From NCBI GenBank assembly GCA_033297205.1, contig MU859237.1, forward strand, positions 1-64,000: a DNA stretch of 64,000 nt, written 5' to 3'. The notes under the pieces were generated by a model. That model was not told where the DNA came from and searched no databases. It saw only the letters and a program-made list of their open reading frames with translations. How positions within the stretch are numbered: the stretch's first letter is position 1; every line of letters starts with the position of its first letter. The translations under genes were made by a program, and so were the position numbers. Source of the DNA: Pseudoneurospora amorphoporcata. Its lineage: Eukaryota > Ascomycota > Sordariomycetes > Sordariales > Sordariaceae. Below, piece by piece: positions 56,361-64,000 of this stretch.

Positions 56361-56370
56361 GTGATTTCTC

Positions 56371-56385
56371 TTTTTGCATTTTTTT
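56371..56385 (+). terminator. RNA polymerase III terminator of tRNA-Gly
   Basis: T5 at 56371-56375 and T7 at 56379-56385 begin 10 nt after the tRNA 3' end, the usual Pol III stop signal. Confidence 0.85.
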
Positions 56386-56657
56386 CTTCTTTCCCCTTTT
56401 TTTTATTTGGTTGTGTGGTCCGTGCCTGTAACTGTTTTGTGGAAGTTGTTCCGGTGGGGGTCAGTCAATTTTGGTGGAAGGGTACAATTTGGGTGGGACA
56501 TGTGGGGAGTTGAGGGTTGCGTGTAAGTGGATGTCGATGTTCCGTTTCGGGAAATTGGAAAGTGGCGTTCTTGAAGGATGGAGGCAGACACTCGTTGATT
56601 ATATCACTCCTTGGTCAGATGAATAGAAGAAAAGCGTGTTTTAAGAACGAGTGGTGA

Positions 56658-58187
56658 TCAAGCCTGCTGTTCTGAAGAGTTTTCCTTGTCTAGTTTCGTC
56701 GTGCTTTCCGTATCCGGATTAGAACAGAACCACTCGTCGGGGAAGGAGCAAGAGGCAAGAATGTCTGCAGGTAAGTGAGCATGGCATCAACACCAAAACC
56801 CAGCGACATGATGAGAAAAATGTTGTGAGAGAAGAAGTGGTTTTTTTTCCACACCCCATTGCCTTATGGGCACTACTGGCCAGTGGTTTGGTAACTCATT
56901 GAGCCATGCCACTACAATGCGTTCACTTTTCATTGCGTCCAGCCAATCTAGATACCTCTCCATTCTGTCCCAATGGCACTTGTCGCATACGGGCTTCACG
57001 CATCGGTTCCACAAAGCGATTGGGTACGTCTTGACGGTCTTGCTGTTCAGCCCAGCAGCAGCATCCTTGAAGAGGCCAAGGGGGAGATTGTGGAGGTACC
57101 TAGTTGTCCTGCGATGGTATTCTGCCATGGCACGATTTTCGTGGCGGTTGTCGTGGGCAAAAAGGTTGAGGATGTTGTTGAAACAGGAGTGCGGTTCGTC
57201 GGAGTCGTTGGAATCGGTTGGGGAGTCGTCGCCATCATCATCGTCTTCGCTGTCATCGTCTTCGGGTGAGCCGTTGTTGTCTTCGTCTTCACGTGCCTCG
57301 CTGTTGTGGACATCATCGTCATGTGATGACTCCTCGTCGTCGTCGTCGTCGTCGTCGTCGTTCTTGGAGGAGGCAACAGCAGCCTCAAGCTCCGGCATGG
57401 TAGTCGCCACGGCGAGTACCAACTCAACGAGCTTCTTGCGGGTCTCTTTATTCATGAGGGCAGGATAGTCATCCATAACAGAATGGTGATTATTAACCCC
57501 CTCCACAGCCTCGGTCTCCTCATGCCTTCTCTCTCCAGGGTGCAGCATTTCACACACCCACTGTCCACCGGACTTCTCAACTCCGCCATCGAGGGGGGCA
57601 GACGTAGGAAGCCGGCAAGCCCCGACCTCGCACCAGCACTTCTTGTGGTGCATATCAGCCCGGCATGTTGGGCAGCGGTACTCGCGAGTGAGCTTGCGGC
57701 GGCCGCAGACGGTGTTATAGGCGTTGTCATAGGGGTTGGGGTCGGGCAAGTTATCCTCGTATTCATTCAGGCACGGGATACAAAACATGTGGCCACAGGC
57801 GAGGACCGCGCCCTCGAAGCGGACTGAGGTGGGGTCAGTGGCTGGGACGCCGGCAATGTCCAGCTCTTCGTCACCGTCACAGAGCGCGCAGATAGGGCGC
57901 GGGATCACGAAGTGGGGATCTCTTGATGTTTTGGCGCGAGAAAGAAGGTATTTCTTGACATCGTGCCAAACAGTGGTGTCCTTGCGGGTAATCTTGGGCA
58001 AAGTCTGGCTTATGTGTGAGTGAAGGTTGGTCTTGGGCAAGATGATGGGTGTCAGCAAAAGCTGGCTTGCAAGGGGGAAGACAGGATAGGAGTGGGAAGT
58101 TACCTCGGGAATTGATGATGCCATGGTTGAAGTGTTGGACTGGCCAGGAAGAGATTCAGTCGCGTTGGTATTAGTTCGGTCAGACAT
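56658..58187 (-). CDS. RING-finger protein, putative E3 ubiquitin ligase
   Basis: I model three exons: 58187-58104, 58031-56855, 56764-56658, 455 aa. The single open frame 58187-56787 (466 codons) hides two probable introns. Intron 58032-58103 (72 nt, GTAACT...CCCAAG with a CTGAC branch) is in frame and stop-free. Intron 56765-56854 (90 nt, donor GTGTGG) replaces an implausible end with DILASCSFPDEWFCSNPDTE and a polar tail ending SSEQQA. The RING-type region at about 75-165 has CALCDG, then ACGHMFCIPC and later CPTCRADMHHKKCWC, i.e. Cys/His ligands with long spacers. The centre (about 245-310) is a long Asp/Glu/Ser run encoded by GTC/GAT repeats. The function as E3 ligase is inferred from the RING only. 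It is on the opposite strand from the tRNA. Confidence 0.68.
57336..57362. repeat. (GTC)n trinucleotide tract coding for poly-Asp
   Basis: About nine GTC/CGT units on the plus strand, read on the minus strand as a run of Asp codons within the RING protein's acidic middle. Confidence 0.85.
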
Positions 58188-60013
58188 CTTTGTCGTTACG
58201 TTGGCTGTTTGAGGATATCAGGTCTGCTAGAAAGCGGGATTTGAGTGAAGGTCGATAGGCACGTCTGTTGGCGTTGAGAAGAGAAGTTGGTGTGAAATAA
58301 GAGGGGGGAAAAGGAAATCGGGTCGAATAAGGAGAAGGTCTCATGTATATATAGCAATGCAACGGAGGAAATGAAATCAATGATCACTGGAACGGCCACC
58401 ACGCAAAGGCCGCTGCACAAATATTTCACACTGCAGAATGGCATTATTCACGGAAGTTCGAGAGTTGCGCAATTTGGAAGCCTCACGATGCTGCAACAGA
58501 CGAGAGCAGCTACGGGCACCGAAGATCTGGGAGGTGATGGTGCATCTCAACACGGAATGCATCTATCAGAATAATGGCACGTACGGTATCTCGTCAAGCC
58601 GGTGAGGTCCGTTCTTGTGTGCGAAGTTTTAACGTGTCATATGAAGAGAATATCGGTCGTACCTATTTATAATGTTGATTTTGTGACTGTACAAAGTCAG
58701 GAACCAAGCATCCGGAAGGCCTATATGTGCACATGTACATAGACCGAGAAGCACGTACAGCGAAAATATGCCCGAACGACATTTGTGCAGGGTATTGTAT
58801 CTTTGCCTCGGCCAGGTGAAAAAAAAAAAATCATCTGCGGTAGAGAAAGACTGCTGCGCATTCTTTCGACTCCACGACTACCTAGATACCATTAAAGCGC
58901 CAAATCATGCCCACGCTCACGGCATGAAAATATTTTCCATACCTGACCTTCCCAGATCCTGATCTCCCGAGTCGTCACAGCACCCGACTCCATGGCTCCG
59001 GTCTTGAAAGTGGGAAATAACTCCGACGACGCGGACCGGATGCAGTTGATAATGAACGGCTCAGAGTGGGAGGGCGATGCGGGATGAGCAAGGAGGCGGA
59101 AACCGCAAGGGTGGCCCGGGAGCCCGGGAGCCCGGGAAGAACAGCTCGCCAAGCACAGAGCCGCAGCATACCTCTACCTATATACAAGAGGGGTGAAGAA
59201 ATCTTGCAGAGTGTTCTGCACCTACCTATAATCATCCGCTTGTTTCGTTTCTTTGTTTCTTTTTTGCTTTTCTTCCGGGATTTTTCTGGATATCTAGGTA
59301 TTCGTACGTCATGCATGTGCACCTACTAAGACTCATCAACTTGCACCGCATATATGCATGTAGGAAGGAAGGTATCCCCGATGGGAGTTGAATGTTACTT
59401 TCACCTTTTTATATTTTATATTAAATTTTTTAAAATTTTGTTTTCTTTTTTTTGTTCTTGGAGCGAACGATAGGGCGCGAGGACGCTGATTTGGCTTTGG
59501 CTTGTGGCTTGTGGCTGGGCCCTACGTCTGCGCACCATGTCACTTCTGGCACTCCGTCTGTGAATTTTTTAAGATATTGAACATGGCCAGACTAGTCTTT
59601 CCCGATACTATGGTGTGGCTGGCAAGAGTGTGCGTGTGTGTGAAGAACCAGATCCATGAAACGGACGCAGAAATGGAACTGATATAGTGTTGAGCCATGC
59701 TCAAGATATACTGAGCCCTTCGTGCACCACATTGTTCCAGTTCATTACACGTCGCAGAAATCTTGGTGGTGGAATGGTCGCTGAGTAATGTTCTTTTTTG
59801 CGAAAGGTGGTGGTGGTGGTAGATTGGAAAAGTGTAACAGAGGAGAAACTCCCTGAAAACCACGTCTAGGTATAAGCAGCCCTCCTATTATACGCCATCC
59901 TAGAGGTGTTTTGAAAGTCCCGTGAGATCCCCCTATTTTGTTGAGTTTGTCCATATGTAAAGTTCCACGTCAACCACCATCTATATTCCTCCTGTATGGC
60001 TGTCCCAGGTGTA
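58188..60013. other. Intergenic region with AT-rich stretch
   Basis: It contains the RING gene promoter. A strongly AT-rich patch lies at 59400-59460. An 11-base poly(A) occurs near 58819-58829. No gene supported; the short ORFs have no motifs. Confidence 0.5.
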
Positions 60014-60598
60014 CTAATCTATGAGGTGTCCCAAGGCCTGGGCAAATTCGAGACTGTTCAGATAAAACATGACGTTTGTTAGTTTTAAAAGAAGAAGAAG
60101 AAGAAGAACTCGACACTTACTAAATTAAAGGACGCTCAGGGCACCTATTATGAGTTGTTTCTCCACAGTAAGCATTAAGGTGAAGCTTCCCGTACACATC
60201 AATCCCAAATTCCGGAACCCCCTGTGTAAGAGGTACTTTTTGCTGACCCTTCTCTACTAAGTGAGCCATCAATGCAACTGCATCGTCAATCGTAGTGACG
60301 TGGTTAAGACTATATTTCCAGCATGCCCTCAAATTGGGCTCTTTGCTGGTCCGTTTGAAAACGGCCCCGGCCCCGGCCCCGTCCCGTTTAGAGGCGCCAC
60401 TGGTTCTAGAAGCACTCTAGGCTTTGAGAGCCTGTCCAGGTGTCATAGCAACGATGTCGGGGCTGGAAAAATCGTCAACCCATGAGGCGAAGGAGAAGAG
60501 CTTGTTGGTTGATTCTTCAGTTGGGGCGGCCGCGGTACCAAAGCGGTCGCGATAAGCAGGGGAAGGGCCGTAAAGGCAGTGGTGAAAGTGTGCTTCAT
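60014..60598 (-). pseudogene. Probable broken gene for a small secreted protein
   Basis: From the ATG at 60598 a signal peptide is readable (MKHTFTTAFTALPLLIATAL). The coherent sequence then continues in another frame (AAPTEESTNKLFSFASWVDD, then DIVAMTPGQALKA), meets a TAG near 60418, resumes (SGASKRDG; RACWKYSLNHVTTIDDAVALMAHLVEKG; GIDVYGKLHLNAYC) and reaches a plausible intron (60028-60119 region, GTAAGT donor, AACAG acceptor, with a GAA repeat at 60091-60108), ending LEFAQALGHLID. So at least one frameshift and one stop interrupt it. A 43-nt intron beginning GTACCG could repair the frameshift but not the stop. The TAG could be a CAG hit by C-to-T mutation. I do not recognise the exact family; a short secreted cysteine-containing protein is the best description. 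Confidence 0.4.
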
Positions 60599-63500
60599 CT
60601 CTGAAGTCAAAGTATCTGAGTAGGAGTGGCGGTTAGATTACGTGGAATAGAACATTACTAGAAGAAGAGAGCTGGGGGGCCTTGGTCAGATAAGTCCAGC
60701 TCTGAATGGGAAGAGACCATGAATATTTAGGACTGAATGTAAAATGAAAGCACCTCATTATGCTTCAAAGCCTTGACAACGGTATCATCGGCATCGTTCT
60801 TGTATTGCAAGAATAGAAGCATTTCTTTGTCAAAGGCCGTGTTACCAAACATTGGGCTTGCGGGTATGCCAGCCGTGGCATGTGCCCGGGAACAGGGCAC
60901 ACATAGATCCATTTTTGATGAGCAAGGATTTTGTGATGGAACAGAAAAGGGCGGCTGTTGCAATATGGACGGAAATGGTGAGTTTTGATGGTCTTCGTGG
61001 AAGAGGAACTGGAGATTTGACTGAATGTTCAGCGGCAGGGGACATGCAGCTTCTTCCGGTCCGTCATTCTGCAGGCAGGAGGCAGCACAATGCTGCCAAA
61101 CAATGGACCTGAATCCGTCGGGTCACACCTGCTCAAAGTCTTTGACACTTCATCACAGGCACGAAGGAAGGGAAGACACGATACTTTCGACAGCTTTCTT
61201 TCATTGGAAAATTCCCTGGTTCACCCTGCCCTCAGTACCTACCTACCTAGATACCCAATCCTTCCATTTATCAAGAAATGAAGTTCCATTCTCAATGGCG
61301 GGTTCCAGCTTTACCAGGGCCGCTTATTGGTAAGAGGGACATCCGCTACTGCCATTTCTACGGCTAAGTGTATTGATACATAGAGGTATCTACCTACTAA
61401 GAAGACGGCATGTCGCGACGAATGCGTCGAGAAAAATGCATCGCAGCGGTTCCCCTGGGGAACTCCCAGCAAGTCGACATGCCGGCCACAATTTCTCAGG
61501 TTGTTTGTCTCCTTAACAACAACTCATGCGGAGGTCGTTCCCGGCTGTCCTTCTCCAGCCACGCCTGCTCTCTTGCTCCGTACTTCAACCGAAAAGCAAC
61601 CCAACGGCATTTTGCATCCCAAAGCCAACGACTTCCTCAATAAGACTTGGCTTACTAGCGGAGAAGTTGTTAAGCATCTGGACCGCCATAATAGCCGTTG
61701 TTCCCCATCCCACGCTGTATACTCGACGATCTCCCGCGCTCACTGCCTTCTTCCTGCCCTCTTGACGGAGAGTACGAAATTGAATCAATCCAGCAGGACG
61801 ACGATGCATTTCTTGTCCCAAATGGGAGGTCTCCTAAGACCGCTTGGAGGTTCAGTTGGGCAACCGAGCTTGTTCGGCATCGGTTTGCTGGTTGTTATAT
61901 AAAGTGGCCAAAAAAGCGGTTGGATTATGCCATTCATGCGGATATTCTACATCGTAGTGGCATTGCTGAACGTGGGACTTGTGACGCAGTGCTTTTCAGG
62001 GTTTCATAACCGTCGCTGACTAGTTGGTCTGACTAGTATAACACTCGAGAGTTCTTGGATACTAAAAAAAGCTGATCAAGAATAATTCCCCACAACGCTC
62101 TGCTCTCACCTGGGCACTAACTGCACCACTTTCTTTTGCCTTTTGTTTCGTTCGTACATCATACTGGTCCATTGACGTAGTAGATAGCCGTGTTGGTGGC
62201 GCGCTCTCTATGGTCGTGTCTTCTCTCGCTTTCCAACCCACGTCTGTGGCCTCCATCTGCTACGTGACCTCCATTGCGACGATCACAAAGAAAAAAGCGG
62301 CTCGCTGCCCTTCGCTGCCCTTCGCTGACCAGGATTCCCACACTTTGAGGTCAAGCGGCAGACATGCCCATGTTGGTTGGTGGTTTGGCTGGTATGCCGA
62401 GCCGCACAGTTTGGTAACCCTCGGCTTTCGATCACGTACTGTTACCCCATGGTCATGTCTTCTTGTCTGACATATTACAGACACACCGCATGAGGAAAAA
62501 TGAGGCCCGCATGGTATTTGGTCCTTGTCGCCATGTGCAAAGGCGGGCCCCCATAGCTATCGTCGGTTCTGACTATCGAATCCCGGTCGAGATATTTTCT
62601 TCCAACGCCCAACATCAACCAACCTGAAAGTGTTTGTTGTGATAACGGGCTTGACGATTTGCTTTTGCAAATTCCTTGTTGGCAATTCTGAGAGTTCAGA
62701 GTTCTGCCAACAGTATTATCGAGGCGCTTCCCATGTATAATTCTTCATCGCTCCGTGTGATTTCGTATTTCGTTGAGCCCTTCTTCCCATTCATCACGTC
62801 TTTTCACTCGCAACTTTCGTTCCAGCTCACGATGTCAATGGCAACCAGAACCAACTGCATGGCGAGATGTTGGCTCTCGGTTTTTCGGTTGGTGAGATGC
62901 GCTTCGGTGACTCGATCTACCTTCGAGCACTACTGTCTTTCATTGCCAGCGCGCCAACTAGGCCGCCGTCTAGTTGGACGATATCGGACTTGACGAAATG
63001 GACTTTCTTGTTGGTGAGGATGACCAAGAGCGTATCGCGCTTCCTCTATGAACGATGTATTTAGAAAGAGGCCCATCCGCGAGACGTCGGTTCAGTTTGC
63101 AAGTCAGTATCTTGCCCAGCAGTCACTCGATCAGATCGAGTCTTACAGCCAACGACGTATATCATCAGATCCAGCAAACCATCAACAATTTCAGGTTCAG
63201 CTCCTAGTACTCAGCCACCTTCTGGTAGCGAGTCTCCGACAGAGATGCCAACAATGTTATGGAAGGACTTCAAGGAGGAAGTCTATAAAGAGGCTGTATC
63301 GCCCAAGGGCAAGGAGTTAATCTCGGAGCATTCCTCAAAGCATTGAAGAATGCAAATGCACTTGCAAAGCTTGAGGATTCTCGGGCGGATACAAGGTGGA
63401 AAAGGCCACAAGCCTGCTATATCTTCAAAAAGGTCACAACCTAAAGTGACTCGCAGGCCATCGCACAGCTCAATGGGATTTGGATGTTCATGACGAACCG

Positions 63501-64000
63501 ATCCTAATACAAAGACAAACCCGACGCTTTTTGCGGAGATTCTTTTGGTCGGTCGTTCACTATATTTACCTTAGCTAACCAACTCTCGTGATAGGTGTAT
63601 GACTTTATCACTTACTGGGCGATTTTCGTCAGGGAAGGCGAACAGGAGCTCAAACCACGGCAGCTTGCTACTGAGCGCAAGTTCCCAGACCGCCTCATTG
63701 GGTCGTACCAACAACACAGCGCGGAAGATATCTGCGTTCGGGATGTGGTCGTTGTATCGAAAGTCTACGAGTTGCAAATAGATGATGAGGCATTGTCTAT
63801 TATATCGGCGGAAGAATGAATTTACCTTCATCCGTTTGATTGTCCTATGCGCACGCCTCTGCGTAAGGCCCTGGAGCCGATGATAGCGCAAAAGAATGAG
63901 GGAACTGAAGAAGGGGGCACAAGGGAATACACGAGCATTCACGGGACGAGGTGGAAATGGCGGTCAAATCGGCCTAACGAGTCATTCATTTTATTTCATT
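60599..64000. other. Gene-poor right edge with unassigned coding-like fragments
   Basis: No complete gene can be supported. Fragments with peptide character are: minus strand 60741-60900 (FGNTAFDKEMLLFLQYKNDADDTV), plus strand 61500-62010, plus strand about 62830-63060, and plus strand about 63250-63445 (GAFLKALKNANALAKLEDSR, in a frame with stops upstream). They lie in different frames and may be remains of one or more decayed genes or exons whose other parts I cannot join. TACCTACCTAG-type motifs occur near 61240 and 61390. Confidence 0.35.
63595..63819 (+). CDS. Possible terminal exon of an unrecognised gene
   Basis: A 74-codon open frame begins just after an AG acceptor-like site (TGATAG at 63588-63593) and reads YDFITYWAIFVREGEQELK..., ending ALSIISAEE. 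The composition is protein-like and mostly charged, but it shows no known motif. The upstream exon(s) are not identified. It may be a relic, given the broken frames to its left. Confidence 0.22.
   Translation: MYDFITYWAIFVREGEQELKPRQLATERKFPDRLIGSYQQHSAEDICVRDVVVVSKVYELQIDDEALSIISAEE

Noticed and set aside
60525..60545. GCGGCCGCGGTACC, adjacent NotI, SacII and KpnI sites that look like a cloning linker
   Set aside because: Surrounded by continuous fungal-like sequence on both sides; chance in a GC-rich stretch is the simpler explanation.

Overview
The window is a piece of nuclear genome from a filamentous ascomycete, most likely a Neurospora/Sordaria-type member of the Sordariales. The support is internal: short introns (about 55-120 nt) with GTAAGT-like donors and CTAAC/CTGAC branch points, long Gln/Ser/Pro-rich inserts, an intronless tRNA-Gly(GCC), and a RID-type DNA methyltransferase homolog, the protein required for repeat-induced point mutation (RIP) in Neurospora. 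I found no prokaryotic operon logic, rRNA or CRISPR. Species and chromosome cannot be fixed from the sequence alone.

Layout, left to right. 2.1-5.0 kb (+) ferric reductase-type flavocytochrome. 5.6-6.1 kb (-) small secreted Hce2/Ecp2-like protein. 6.1-10.1 kb gene-poor, with at most decayed coding. 10.1-12.1 kb (+) TRI12-like MFS transporter. 12.9-14.8 kb (-) ATG29 with a 10-nt microexon, divergent from 15.4-16.8 kb (+) NUP53/NUP35-type nucleoporin. 17.4-20.0 kb (-) IVY1-like phospholipid-binding protein. 21.2-22.1 kb (-) acyl-protein thioesterase, divergent from 22.8-24.0 kb (+) LigB-type dioxygenase. 24.1-25.3 kb (-) unrecognised 284-aa protein. 26.1-26.5 kb (-) small single-pass membrane protein. 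28.5-30.2 kb (-) cytochrome P450. 30.2-32.7 kb non-coding, holding a 216-bp inverted-repeat element. 32.7-35.2 kb (-) GH76 cell-wall mannanase-like protein, divergent from 36.5-39.1 kb (+) a protein with an EAF (ELL-associated factor) domain. 40.7-43.2 kb (-) RID, divergent from 45.5-47.2 kb (+) an HhH-GPD DNA glycosylase with DEMETER-like core motifs. 48.5-55.1 kb (+) SEN1 helicase. 56.3 kb (+) tRNA-Gly. 56.7-58.2 kb (-) RING-finger protein. 58.2-64 kb gene-poor, with a probable broken secreted-protein gene at 60.0-60.6 kb and unassigned coding-like fragments near the right edge.

There is no operon; the genes are separate transcription units. Two clusters of meaning stand out. First, a DNA-modification homolog (RID) and a base-excision glycosylase lie head to head 2.3 kb apart. 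Second, several genes serve membrane, autophagy or vacuole biology (ATG29, IVY1) or secretion and the cell wall (GH76, Hce2 protein). Gene models were built by hand from ORF frames, splice signals and intron phase; most spliced models close perfectly in frame, which is the main evidence offered. Family assignments rest on recognised motifs, not on a database search.
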